From Sedimentisphaerales bacterium (GTDB lineage: Bacteria; Planctomycetota; Phycisphaerae; Sedimentisphaerales; Anaerobacaceae): 33,208 bases of DNA. The notes beneath the pieces are model-generated. The model was not told where the DNA came from and searched no databases. It was given only the letters and a program-made list of their open reading frames with translations. This document shows, in pieces, positions 7,500 to 15,767 of this stretch. The DNA lies in the NCBI GenBank assembly GCA_016927855.1, contig JAFGLV010000048.1:1-33208 (forward strand). Reading direction: 5' to 3'. Position 1 is the first letter of the stretch; every line of letters begins with the position of its first letter. The translations under genes and the position numbers were made by a program.

Positions 7500-7701
7500 G
7501 TCGCCTCTTTACCTATTATAGATACGTCGGAGGCGCGCTTCATACATGCAGGCAGGGAAAAAACGCGCGTCGCATCCCCGTAGGGGCGAATAATCATTCG
7601 CCCTCAGCATCGAAGACACTTGGCCAATCCGCAAGCAAGGGCGAATGATCATTCGCCCCTACCCCTGGTGGACGTTGCCGCCGCCACAAGCGGAGGCGGC
7701 G
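7500..7701. other. Intergenic region upstream of the ECF operon
   Basis: It holds REPIN-like element A (7580-7662). The sigma gene's promoter should lie here, but no convincing -35/-10 pair was found. A TATAAT hexamer on the minus strand (7515-7520) is too near the start codon to be convincing. No coding potential. Confidence 0.45.
7580..7662. repeat. REPIN-like element A (paired inverted REP units)
   Basis: Two 25-base units face each other. The first (7580-7604) is GTAG followed by the 8-bp stem GGGCGAAT/ATTCGCCC with loop AATC. The second (7638-7662) is the same unit inverted, with loop GATC, ending CTAC. A 33-base unrelated spacer lies between. GTAG next to a hairpin, in inverted pairs, is the architecture of REP/BIME/REPIN elements. 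A near-identical element lies at 15949-16032. Confidence 0.85.
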
Positions 7702-8385
7702 CTAGGGTTCGAGCGGCAGGAGATAGATGTTGCGGAACTCGATGGGCCCGCCTTCGCTCTGCAGGCCGATGTAGCCAAACGACGGGACGGCGCCGGTGCC
7801 TTCGTTCTGGAGCACGCCGTTGACGTAGCAGCGGATCGAGTCGCCGGCGCAGTGGATGTCGTAGCTGTTCCACTGTCCGGCCGGCTTCTCGCTGGTCGGG
7901 CTCTTCTTGACGATGACGACGAACTGGCGGTTGGGGTTCTGGCGGTCTACACCATCCACGGTCAGTCCGGTGCCGTTCATGAGCACGAAATCACCGGCGT
8001 TGGTGGCCTTGAGCTGGCATTCGATGCAGGGTGGCCAGACCTGGTCGGGCTCGCTGGCGTGCAGCAGGACGCCACTGTTGGTGGGGTCGTCCGGCCAGCG
8101 CCATTCCACGTGCAGTTGATAGTCCCGATACGTCTGATCGGTGCGCAGGTAGCCGTTCACGGCGCCCGAGCAATAAATCCTGCCGTCGCGCACCTGCCAG
8201 ATGTCGTTGACGTCGGCCGCCGGGTCGGAGACCACCCGTTTCCACCCGTCGAAATCGCGCCCATTCCAGAGCACCACCTTCTTACTCGACCCGCCGCCCG
8301 CCGACAGCCCCTGACACCCTGCCAAGCCCAACACCGCAACCACCGCTGCCACGAAGAACCCCGCTATGACTCGTACTCGCGTCAT
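7702..8385 (-). CDS. DUF1080 (3-keto-disaccharide hydrolase) family lipoprotein
   Basis: The 227-residue product has a lipoprotein signal (hydrophobic stretch 6-22, lipobox LAGC with Cys24), so it should be lipid-anchored. The remainder is a concanavalin-like DUF1080/3-keto-disaccharide hydrolase domain. Its marks are the opening VVLWNGRDFDGWKRV, EWRWPDDPTNSGVLLHA, ECQLKATNAGDF and the closing GYIGLQSEGGPIEFRNIYLLPL. The family is abundant in planctomycetes and linked to glycan breakdown through 3-keto sugars; the exact substrate cannot be read from sequence. I chose the ATG at 8385 because it places the signal peptide at the terminus and GAGGG lies upstream. It appears monocistronic. A TTGACG at 8480-8485 (minus strand) may be its -35, with no good -10. 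Confidence 0.88.
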   Translation of the reverse strand: MTRVRVIAGFFVAAVVAVLGLAGCQGLSAGGGSSKKVVLWNGRDFDGWKRVVSDPAADVNDIWQVRDGRIYCSGAVNGYLRTDQTYRDYQLHVEWRWPDDPTNSGVLLHASEPDQVWPPCIECQLKATNAGDFVLMNGTGLTVDGVDRQNPNRQFVVIVKKSPTSEKPAGQWNSYDIHCAGDSIRCYVNGVLQNEGTGAVPSFGYIGLQSEGGPIEFRNIYLLPLEP

Positions 8386-8868
8386 CGTTCTGCCCTCACG
8401 AAAGTATCGACTGCATCCCACGCCGCGGCCACGCTGAACCACGTCCTGAGCCTGATACTTACCGCACGCCCCACCCACACGTCAACCTCAAAACGATGCG
8501 GATCGCCTCCGAGGGCTACGGTGCCAGACGCGAGCCCCATTCCGCACACTGACCCTGCCCACACACGTGCGAACCCACCGAGGTTTTTCTCTTGTATTGG
8601 CGACATGGTGGCACTACAATGGAGTAGTAATTGAGGCCAGGAGATGCACGGAGAACGCCGAGGCGGCGAATGAGGCTTGGTCTACAGGGTACAACCTACC
8701 AGACTTGAATTCTGGTTGGTCTTCTCATTTCGCTCCGTTCTCCGGCCGATATCGAGACGTCTGGACAGAAGCAGCAGCAAGGGGCACCGCAACCTCAAGA
8801 GAAGCGCAATGAGCTTGGCAAACGAGGGCCTACGCGCCAGAATCGCAACTCCGGTCGTGGGGAGAATT
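8386..8868. other. Divergent intergenic region and leader of the five-TM protein gene
   Basis: No gene is supported. It contains a plus-strand promoter candidate (8592-8620) and a small hairpin ACCAGA/TCTGGT near 8699-8717. The predicted leader of the five-TM gene is about 240 bases. Earlier in-frame starts exist (TTG 8677, ATG 8809), but the residues they would add look non-protein-like. Confidence 0.45.
8592..8620 (+). promoter_or_regulatory. Candidate promoter for the five-TM protein gene
   Basis: TTGTAT (8592-8597), a 17-base spacer, then TACAAT (8615-8620, five of six -10 matches). The -35 keeps only the TTG core. Confidence 0.4.
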
Positions 8869-9873
8869 ATGGACAGCAGAAGAGATACCCCGAAGCAAGT
8901 ATGGTATTCGCTCTATGCGTTGCTGGGCACTGTCGCTGTGGACTTCGGCTCTTTGGGCCTGGCAGCCGTTCGAAGCGGGAGAGGACCACGTTTCCAAGAC
9001 GTTGCAGTCTATCTCATCGGCCTGGGAATCCTCGCGCTCGTGATGTTCCCGGTATTCAGAGGAAGACGGTGGGCAAGAATCGCGTACACGATCATCGTCG
9101 CGCTGAACATAGGCGCCGCTTTGCTGTTGATGCTGCCAGCGCTTCGGCTCTTCATTCCCCCAGGACAGCACTACCTCCTCAACATTGGAAACTCGATCTC
9201 TCTTCTGCTTGGCCTCTTTTTGCAGATACTCTCGGTCTATTTCCTTTACGTAAGGGAATCTCGAAATTGGTTCGAACGTGCACATGGGCAGATCGCCGCT
9301 GGAATGAATGTCGCTGAGCCATCACAGGATTCAGTAGCGCCCTCCGACCATGAAACGCCGTCGGCTTCAGAGACAACGGCGTCCAGGTCCGTCCGGCGGG
9401 AGAGACACAAGAAGGTAGTGCTGCTGGCCGGGGGATTTGTTCTCACCGGATGCATCGTCGTGGCGCTTCACATCGCACGCCAGGCACGAGCAGCCAATGC
9501 AATCCGCGCAGCTCTCAACGCCGATATCGCGCTCGCTCGTGAGACATTGGGAAACCGCGCGTTGATGGACTGTGACCCCATGACTATTCAAGCCTATACT
9601 GAGGGTCTCCGGGAGATTGACATGTCGAAATGTCCTCCTCATTTCCAGCAGGCCTATCTTGCTCACATTGACGCATGGGAATCATATGCACGGTCGCGCG
9701 ACCCCGCGAACCTTCTTGGTCCCCTGATCGAGGCATCGGTGTCAAAGATAAAAGCACTTTCCTCACTTCTGAAACTGCAGCAAAACACAGGTCAGGCCCA
9801 AGAGGAGGTCACAGCAACCTGGAATGAAGTCAAACGGGTCGCGTTGTCCTACGGCGTAAGAGTACCGGAATAG
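8869..9873 (+). CDS. Unrecognised membrane protein with four N-terminal TM helices and a C-terminal extracytoplasmic domain
   Basis: I do not recognise the family with confidence. The 334-residue product has four hydrophobic helices (about 13-34, 46-63, 71-92, 101-126), a polar Ser/Thr/Glu-rich linker, a fifth helix (about 175-195) and a helical C-terminal domain. That domain contains the segment IDMSKCPPHFQQAYLAHIDAW, a kind of CPxxFxxAYxxHxxAW motif I associate with small bacterial domains of unknown function. The start at 8869 is preferred because GGGGAGA lies five bases upstream; ATG 8809 would add 20 residues. Codon use looks less GC-biased than in neighbouring genes, which hints at transfer. 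It is flanked by leftward genes on both sides. Confidence 0.65.
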   Translation: MDSRRDTPKQVWYSLYALLGTVAVDFGSLGLAAVRSGRGPRFQDVAVYLIGLGILALVMFPVFRGRRWARIAYTIIVALNIGAALLLMLPALRLFIPPGQHYLLNIGNSISLLLGLFLQILSVYFLYVRESRNWFERAHGQIAAGMNVAEPSQDSVAPSDHETPSASETTASRSVRRERHKKVVLLAGGFVLTGCIVVALHIARQARAANAIRAALNADIALARETLGNRALMDCDPMTIQAYTEGLREIDMSKCPPHFQQAYLAHIDAWESYARSRDPANLLGPLIEASVSKIKALSSLLKLQQNTGQAQEEVTATWNEVKRVALSYGVRVPE

Positions 9874-9919
9874 AACCACCCGACATGGTTGGCGAGTGAC
9901 AGAAGACATGTCGAAAAGT

Positions 9920-10189
9920 TCACGGTTGGCTTTCCGCGCGACGGTTGGATATGCGCGGTTTGGGCGTGCGGTCTTTGACGCGGAGGAATTGGCGGATGAT
10001 CTTTTCGCGTTTGCTGCCGGGCTTGGCTTTGGCCCAGGCGAGGAGCTTGTCGGCCAGCAGCAGGCGCAGGCCCAGAAGCTCCAGGCCGATCGGGATCAGC
10101 CACGAGCCTGGAGTCAGCGGCGTGAGCAAGGCGAGCAGGCCCAGGACAACCAGGACCATGCCCACGATCTTCCTGGCCGAGTGCTTCAT
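9920..10189 (-). CDS. Small PGPGW-like transmembrane protein
   Basis: The 89-residue protein has two hydrophobic stretches (about 8-24 and 29-45) separated by TPLTPGSWL, resembling the PGPGW motif of a family of small putative membrane proteins. A basic, Ser/Arg-rich C-terminus follows. Function is unknown. The ATG at 10189 places the first helix near the N-terminus; an in-frame ATG at 10225 would start two bases from REPIN-like element C and lacks an SD. It ends 46 bases from the convergent five-TM gene. Confidence 0.6.
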   Translation of the reverse strand: MKHSARKIVGMVLVVLGLLALLTPLTPGSWLIPIGLELLGLRLLLADKLLAWAKAKPGSKREKIIRQFLRVKDRTPKPRISNRRAESQP

Positions 10190-10226
10190 CTGACTGCCCT
10201 GATTTGCTGCCGGTTGCGGTTGCATC

Positions 10227-10274
10227 GTAGGGCGAGCGTCCCCGCTCGCCTGTCGTGCGGGACGCACGACCTAC
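10227..10274. repeat. REPIN-like element C (compact double hairpin)
   Basis: Begins GTAG (10227-10230) and ends CTAC (10271-10274). Two perfect 8-bp hairpins lie between: GGCGAGCG-TCCC-CGCTCGCC (10231-10250) and GTCGTGCG-GGA-CGCACGAC (10252-10270), separated by one T. It fills the gap between the flavin-reductase-like and PGPGW-like genes. Same architecture as elements A, B, D and E, with different stems. Confidence 0.8.
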
Positions 10275-10299
10275 ACGAGCCGCGCAACCGCGCGAGGAT

Positions 10300-10854
10300 T
10301 CACGGTCTCCTGCCGGCCTCGACGCGGCGGGTCAGCAGGCCGTACTTCGTACCGTGCATGTAGTGCAGCGTGTGGAACTTCTCCGGAACCCAGGCGCCGT
10401 CGAAGAGCTCGTCTTCCGCCGAGGCGCCGACGACCTCACAGATCAGCAGGTCATGCGACTGCACACCGTGGACATCCACGATCCGGCACTCCAGGTGGCC
10501 GGCGCATTCGGCAATCAGCGGAGGCTGCACGACTTTGGCCGGCGCCGGTGTCAGGCCGCACCGGGCGAACTTGTCGATCCCCCGTCCGGTCACCGTGCCG
10601 GCGGTGTGCGTCTGCTCCAGCAGGTCCTCACCCGGCACGTTGATCGTCAGCTCGTTGTTCTGCCGGATCAGCTCGTACGTGTAGCGGATGCGGTTGACCG
10701 CGAGCAGGACCATGCACGGATCGGAGGTGTGGATCGGCGTCTGCCAACTGAACGTCATCAGGTTGGCGCGCTGCATCGTGCCGCCCGCGACGAGTACGAC
10801 ACAGCCCGGCTCGATGATCCACTTGGCCTGATCGACGGGAACGTCCTTCTTCAT
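10300..10854 (-). CDS. Flavin reductase-like (FMN-binding split barrel) protein
   Basis: The 184-residue product matches the flavin reductase-like/DIM6-NTAB family, which binds FMN and either reduces free flavin or acts as a small flavoprotein. Visible marks are the opening GCVVLVAGG...ANLMTFSWQTPI, the SDPCMVLLAVNRIRYTYELI segment, NELTINVPGEDLLEQ, and HLECRIVDVHGVQSHDLLICEVVGA. The C-terminal HYMHGTKYGLLTRR may contact flavin. AGGAG precedes the ATG. It starts 37 bases after pepF on the same strand, suggesting co-transcription without an obvious functional link. The redox partner is unknown. Confidence 0.85.
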   Translation of the reverse strand: MKKDVPVDQAKWIIEPGCVVLVAGGTMQRANLMTFSWQTPIHTSDPCMVLLAVNRIRYTYELIRQNNELTINVPGEDLLEQTHTAGTVTGRGIDKFARCGLTPAPAKVVQPPLIAECAGHLECRIVDVHGVQSHDLLICEVVGASAEDELFDGAWVPEKFHTLHYMHGTKYGLLTRRVEAGRRP

Positions 10855-10891
10855 AGGCTCGGCTCCTTGCGATGTGCGTGCGCGCCCAGGG

Positions 10892-12778
10892 TCACCGGCC
10901 TTCGCGGCGGGCCAGGATCGACTCGATCTCGTCCATCGTGCGGTTCATCGCGGCCATCGTCTTGGTGAACGGCTCGGCGGTGGTCATGTCCACGCCGGCC
11001 GCCTTGAGCACCTCAATGGGATAGTCCGAGCCGCCGGCACTGATGAAATCGAGATAGCGCTGGACCGCGCCTTGCTCGCCCTCGAAAACGTCTTCCGCCA
11101 GCGCCGTCGCGGCGGTGAATGAGGTCGAGTATTGGTACACGTAAAAGTTGTAGTAGAAGTGCGGGATGTAGGCCCACTCGACGGCGTACAGATCGTCGAT
11201 GTGACAGACGTCCTGCTCGTGGCCATAGTAGGCTTTCAGGATATCACCGTAGAGCTCGGTGAGCGTGTCGCCGGTCAGTGGTTCGCGGCGCTCGGCTTTC
11301 TCGTGCATCCGCAGCTCGAACTCGGCAAACTGCGTCTGCCGGAATACCGTCCCCTTGATCCCGTCGAGGTACTCCATCAGCAGCGACAGGCGGGTGTCGT
11401 CGTCCTCGATCTCCTCGAGCATCTTGTGCATCAGCAAGGCTTCGTTGAGCGTCGAAGCCACTTCCGCCACGAAGATCGAGTAGTCCGCCAAGGGATAGGG
11501 CTGGTGCTCGTTGGCGTAGTAGCTGTGCATCGTGTGACCCATCTCATGCGCCAGCGTGCTGACGTCATCGAACCGGCCGTTGTAGTTGAGAAGGATGTAG
11601 GGATGCACGTCGTAAGCGCCGCCGTTGGAGTAGGCGCCGGCGCGCTTGCCGGGGGTCGGGTAGACATCGATCCAACGCTCATTCAGCGCCTTTTGGACCG
11701 CCTGAGTGTACTCGGGCCCGAGCGGCTTGACGGCGTCGAGCAGCAGCGCCTTGGCTTCGTCGAAGGTGTAGCGCAGGTCCACGTCCTTGACGACCGGCGC
11801 GTACAGATCCGAGTACTTGAGCGTCTCGACGCCCAACATGCGTTTCTTCAGCCGCAAATAGCGATGGAACGTATCCAGGTTGCTCCGCACGTTCGTGATC
11901 AGCGCCGTATACACCTCGGTGGGGATGTTGTCGCGATCCAGCGCCAGCGCCAGACAGGAATCGTAGTTGCGCGTGCGCATGTAGAAGACGTGCGCTTGCA
12001 GGTGCGAGTACATGTCTACGCCGAAGGTCTGCTCGAATTTCTCGAACGCGGACCAGAAGGCCTGGAACACCGCTTCGCGGTCGGCGCGGACGGTCGAGGC
12101 ACGATGGAGCGCGTAGCCGGCCTTGTTGAGCGTGACTTTCTGACCGTCGCCGAGCGTGATTTCCGGATAGGGCATCTCCGCATTGCTGAAGACGGTGTAG
12201 ATCGAGCCGGGACCATCGGCCATCGGCGCGGTCTGCGCGAGGATCTTCTCCTCCGACTCGGAGAGCTTGTGCTCTTTGCGCCGCAGGATGTCGAGCAGGT
12301 ACAGGCGATAGACTTTCAAGCCGGGCTCGGCGGCGATGAGCTTCTCGACGGTCGCCTTGTCGAGCCTGACGATCTCGGGCTCGATGTACGACGCCTTGCT
12401 GCCATACTCGGTCATCACCTGCTCGACCGCCTGTCGCAGCGCGAGGTACTTCGACTCGCGCGTGTCCTGGTCGGACTTCATCGAGGCATAGCTGTAGAGC
12501 CGCCCGAACGTCTTGGAGATGTCGCTGTTGACTTTCAGACAGGCCCGCAGCGGTCCAGGCTCGGAGAGCTTGCCTTGGTACTGAAGAATCTCGTCGAGCC
12601 GGCCGGCCAGTGCGTTCTTCGCCTGCTCCCAGGCCTCATCCGACGGGTACAGGTCCTCCAGCTTCCATTGATACGCCGGCGCGATCTCCGACCGCTCGCG
12701 CTCCTGGGCCGAGACGCCCTCCGTCAGACAAAAGAAAACAACCGGCGACAAAGCAATCACAGCATCCATCCTCGTCAT
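10892..12778 (-). CDS. pepF: Exported oligoendopeptidase F (M3 family metallopeptidase)
   Basis: This 628-residue zinc peptidase would cleave oligopeptides. The PepF N-terminal helical region (WKLEDLYPSDEAWEQA; about 70-190) precedes the M3 catalytic domain with HEMGH at residues 411-415 and the third zinc ligand E439 in FVAEVASTLNE; the late HFYYNFYVYQYSTS segment is typical. Family members are usually cytosolic, but this one starts with a plausible Sec signal peptide (VIALSPVVFFCLTEGVSA/QE, cleavage near 24), so it probably acts outside the cytoplasm, perhaps on peptides from degraded protein. The start at 12778 is supported by GAGGT upstream; an in-frame start at 12802 lacks an SD. The gap to the following flavin reductase gene is 37 bases. 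Confidence 0.94.
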   Translation of the reverse strand: MTRMDAVIALSPVVFFCLTEGVSAQERERSEIAPAYQWKLEDLYPSDEAWEQAKNALAGRLDEILQYQGKLSEPGPLRACLKVNSDISKTFGRLYSYASMKSDQDTRESKYLALRQAVEQVMTEYGSKASYIEPEIVRLDKATVEKLIAAEPGLKVYRLYLLDILRRKEHKLSESEEKILAQTAPMADGPGSIYTVFSNAEMPYPEITLGDGQKVTLNKAGYALHRASTVRADREAVFQAFWSAFEKFEQTFGVDMYSHLQAHVFYMRTRNYDSCLALALDRDNIPTEVYTALITNVRSNLDTFHRYLRLKKRMLGVETLKYSDLYAPVVKDVDLRYTFDEAKALLLDAVKPLGPEYTQAVQKALNERWIDVYPTPGKRAGAYSNGGAYDVHPYILLNYNGRFDDVSTLAHEMGHTMHSYYANEHQPYPLADYSIFVAEVASTLNEALLMHKMLEEIEDDDTRLSLLMEYLDGIKGTVFRQTQFAEFELRMHEKAERREPLTGDTLTELYGDILKAYYGHEQDVCHIDDLYAVEWAYIPHFYYNFYVYQYSTSFTAATALAEDVFEGEQGAVQRYLDFISAGGSDYPIEVLKAAGVDMTTAEPFTKTMAAMNRTMDEIESILARREGR

Positions 12779-12945
12779 AGCACTACCTCGTACTTGCAGC
12801 ATTCCATCTCGTATCGTCCTCGGCTCTGAGGGCCTTGGCCGACCCTATCGTAGAGACCTGCTTGGCGCTGTCAACCTGCGAGGCACTCCGAGAACCAGCG
12901 CCGTCTCTATCCATACCGGTGAGAACCCCTTGGTGTTCCATCGGC

Positions 12946-15162
12946 TCATTGCTTGACCTTCTGGTATTCGAGCAGGTCGATGTACTGGGTCAATTCGAGC
13001 ACGGCGTCGCGACGCCCTTGCTGCTTCAGCAGCGCCAACCGCCGGCGCGCGACGGCAATCGCTTCGTCGTAGCGTCTCTGGACCTCCAGAACCTTGCCCA
13101 GCTTCTCGTAGTAGACGAGCTTCCCGGGGTCCAGCACGACCGCCTGCTCGAAGGCCTCGGTGGCCTCGCGGAGGTGGCCCGCCAGGACGAGCGCGTCGGC
13201 CAGGGACTCCCACAGGTGAACGGACTTGGGATGACGCTCGAGCTCGACGCGAAACCGCCTGGCCGCCTCCGCCAGGTGCGTACGCGCCTCGTTCTGCTGG
13301 CCCATTCTCAGGAGGATCGTGGCGAGATTCACATGGACCGAGGCGTTTTCCGCCTGTTGCAGTCCCGTCTCGACGTGGTGCGCGAGCGCCTCTGTGAAGG
13401 CCTGGACGGCACTTTCCAGGTCGTCCTCTCCCAGCCGGATGAGACCGATAGCGTTGTACACCTCCATGCCCAGCGAGGGGTCCAGTTCGGCGGCCAGGCG
13501 ATACCTGGCGATGCTGCGCCCGTAGCGGCCCCGGCGCTGGAGCTCGACGGCCTCCTGAAAGCTGCGGCGTGCCCACCGCGGCCGGGCGGCACACCGGACC
13601 GCCGGCGCCAACAGTTGCTCGGCCGGTGCGTAATCATCGGTCAGGACGATACCTCCGCCACGCGCTTTCAGCTCGGCCATTTCAGCCTCGTCGAGGACGG
13701 AAAAGACCAGGTGCTCGTTGTGCTCGTGCAGGAGTGACGCCGGATCGAACTGACGTCGCGTCGCGATCACCACGTAAGTCTCAGGCAGCACCAGCGATGC
13801 GGCTGCGCCGCGGATCACCCACACGTGCGGAAACGTCTGTGTCAGCGTGTTGACCACCGCGCCGAGGAGCCGGCCACTCTCGTAAACATCGCTGAGGCCC
13901 AACACGTAGCGCCCCCCTGCCGTGAGCAGCGCCGCGACCTTCTCATTGAACTGCCTCGTCACCCACTCGAACGGCACCGAGCAGTCACCGGTGGCGTCCA
14001 CATACACGAAGTCATAATCTCCTCCCGGCTGGACCGAAAGCTCGCTGCGCGCCCGCCGGCTGACACAATACCGCGCGTCGGAGCTGACGGTCCGGATCGT
14101 CGTGCCGCGAGGCAGGCCGAAGGCTTCATGGGCCGCTCGGGTCACGCCGGGATCGATCTCGACGACCTCAACGCGACAGTCCGGCCGCGTCGCCTGCAGA
14201 TACTGCGGGATCACATAGCCTCCGCCCGAAACGACCAGTGCCGAAAGCGGCCTTTCACCTTCTCCCAAGCTATGTGCCAAAGCCGCGCAGACTTCCGTGT
14301 GGAAGGACTGCACGTTGGTTGCATCGCCGAGCATAATCCGGCCCCGAGCGCGTTGATCCTGCCGGAAGACGCGCGTGTCGGGCTTGGCGCGGATGCGGTG
14401 CACCGAGACATGCGCGTACCGCGTTTCGTCCTGGTAGATGAGGCTCGGATCGTTCGGCTCGCGCAGTCGGGCCGCCAAACCGGCGTCGCGTGCCCAGTCG
14501 GCCGGCGCCGTTCCCATCGCCGCCAGCGCAGCAAAGATCATGGCCCAAAGATACAGCGCCCAACAACTGACCCAGTACAGGAAGGCCAGTGCCAGCAAGG
14601 CTGCACCGAGGGCCCAGACCACCACTGTGCTGCCGAAGCCGGCGATCAGGACGAAACCGGTCAGGAGCGTCCCGGCGATGCTGCCGGCCGCGGCGCAGGC
14701 CAGGATGATCCCGACGGTGCGCCCCGGCGCCAGTCCTTGATCCAACGCCATCCTGAGCAGGACGGGACCGACGGCTCCCAGCAACGCCGAAGGCAACAGA
14801 AACACCAGGCCGATGTGGACCATGACGTGCGCCGGCCAGCTCAACCGCCACAGCCAGGCCCAGTCGACGATCACATTGTTGACCGCCACGAGCGCCACGC
14901 AGGCCGCCGACGACAAGGCAAACAGCACCGACAGCGCGCGGCGCGTGTGGAAGCGGTCCGCCATGCGTCCCCCCACGAAGCTACCCAGCGCGGCGCCCGT
15001 CAAGACAACCGTGAGCGTAAACGTCCAGGTGTACAGCGATGAACCCAAGGCGCGCGCCACCAGCCGCGACGCGACCAGGACAAGGATCATGGCGCAGCCG
15101 CTGGTGACGAACACGGTCGCGCCTGGAATCAGCAGGCGCAGGGCGCTCCTGGATTTGCTCAT
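12946..15162 (-). CDS. Membrane-anchored spermidine synthase-like protein with TPR repeats
   Basis: The 738-residue fusion has three parts. Residues 1-210 form about six or seven transmembrane helices like those of transporter-like spermidine synthase relatives (LTGAALGSFVGGRMADR recalls an MFS loop). Residues about 240-500 form a SpeE-type methyltransferase-fold domain with the nucleotide-binding SGGGY (G313-G315), VEVVEIDPGV and the active-site-like DYDFVYVDA. Residues about 540-738 are at least four TPR-like repeats (EVYNAIGLIRLGEDDLESAVQAF and similar). Membrane members of this family are widespread in environmental bacteria and are not proven polyamine synthases. The ATG at 15162 has GGAG nine bases upstream; an upstream in-frame TTG is less likely. 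It follows a pseudopilin gene by 68 bases. Confidence 0.85.
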   Translation of the reverse strand: MSKSRSALRLLIPGATVFVTSGCAMILVLVASRLVARALGSSLYTWTFTLTVVLTGAALGSFVGGRMADRFHTRRALSVLFALSSAACVALVAVNNVIVDWAWLWRLSWPAHVMVHIGLVFLLPSALLGAVGPVLLRMALDQGLAPGRTVGIILACAAAGSIAGTLLTGFVLIAGFGSTVVVWALGAALLALAFLYWVSCWALYLWAMIFAALAAMGTAPADWARDAGLAARLREPNDPSLIYQDETRYAHVSVHRIRAKPDTRVFRQDQRARGRIMLGDATNVQSFHTEVCAALAHSLGEGERPLSALVVSGGGYVIPQYLQATRPDCRVEVVEIDPGVTRAAHEAFGLPRGTTIRTVSSDARYCVSRRARSELSVQPGGDYDFVYVDATGDCSVPFEWVTRQFNEKVAALLTAGGRYVLGLSDVYESGRLLGAVVNTLTQTFPHVWVIRGAAASLVLPETYVVIATRRQFDPASLLHEHNEHLVFSVLDEAEMAELKARGGGIVLTDDYAPAEQLLAPAVRCAARPRWARRSFQEAVELQRRGRYGRSIARYRLAAELDPSLGMEVYNAIGLIRLGEDDLESAVQAFTEALAHHVETGLQQAENASVHVNLATILLRMGQQNEARTHLAEAARRFRVELERHPKSVHLWESLADALVLAGHLREATEAFEQAVVLDPGKLVYYEKLGKVLEVQRRYDEAIAVARRRLALLKQQGRRDAVLELTQYIDLLEYQKVKQ

Positions 15163-15230
15163 GCAGGTTGTCTCCGACAATCAGAGCAAAGCCGGAGTAT
15201 AGCAGACGCACAGGCGGTCAACAAGCCGCG

Positions 15231-15767
15231 TCAGTAGTCGAAGTACCGCACGCCCTTGGGATCCTGGCCCGGCCAGTCCAGGCGAACCGTCCGATTGGAC
15301 GGCTTGTAGATCCAACCGAAATCGCCGGTTGCCTCGCTCGGAAGGGCCTCGTGGTTCGTCAGCATGTCGATCGTGCTCAGGTTGTTGAAGGGGTTACGAG
15401 GCACGCTCCGCAGGTAGGTCTCGTCGACGGTGGTCTGCTGCAGGAAGTCCTCGCTCGTGGGATCCGTGTTGGGATTGTCGCCGGGATAGCCGGGAGGAAC
15501 GTCCTTGTGATTGACGGCGTACAGCTCCACGACGCTACGCAGGACGCGCAGGTTGTCTTTCGCGGTCGCGATCTTGGCCTCGGTCGCGTTGTTCTGGAAC
15601 GTCGGCAGGACGATCGCGGCCAGGATGCCGATAATGCACACCACGATCACCAATTCCGCAATGGAGAAGGCCGCCTTCATTCCCTCGGTCGAAGTAACGG
15701 AACGACGAAGCGCTGACATGGCGGGAGAGTACTTTCCACGTTGTCCGTTATTCAAGTATTCCACCAT
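15231..15767 (-). CDS. Type II secretion/type IV pilin-like pseudopilin
   Basis: A prepilin-type N-terminus is clear: MKAA/FSIAEL followed by a 20-residue hydrophobic helix (VIVVCIIGILAAIVLP). It has the conserved Glu at +5 of the mature protein, but Ala instead of Gly at -1. The C-terminal part (LRSVPRNPF, GWIYKPSNRTVRLDWPG) resembles GspG-like planctomycete pseudopilins. The product would be processed by a prepilin peptidase and built into a periplasmic pseudopilus or act as a minor pilin. The start is uncertain: ATG 15767 has GGAG at seven bases but gives a 33-residue leader; ATG 15719 and ATG 15680 give shorter leaders. No secretion machinery is nearby. Confidence 0.8.
   Translation of the reverse strand: MVEYLNNGQRGKYSPAMSALRRSVTSTEGMKAAFSIAELVIVVCIIGILAAIVLPTFQNNATEAKIATAKDNLRVLRSVVELYAVNHKDVPPGYPGDNPNTDPTSEDFLQQTTVDETYLRSVPRNPFNNLSTIDMLTNHEALPSEATGDFGWIYKPSNRTVRLDWPGQDPKGVRYFDY

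Noticed and set aside
7515..7520. TATAAT on the minus strand as -10 of the sigma factor gene
   Set aside because: It would start RNA only a few bases before the ribosome-binding site and has no matching -35.
8386..8606. A 74-codon minus-strand frame upstream of the DUF1080 gene
   Set aside because: No domain or SD; it covers the expected promoter region of two divergent genes.
11132..12829. A 565-codon open frame antisense to pepF
   Set aside because: Long antisense frames are common in GC-rich genes. Its translation has biased composition and no domain, while the opposite strand encodes a complete M3 peptidase.
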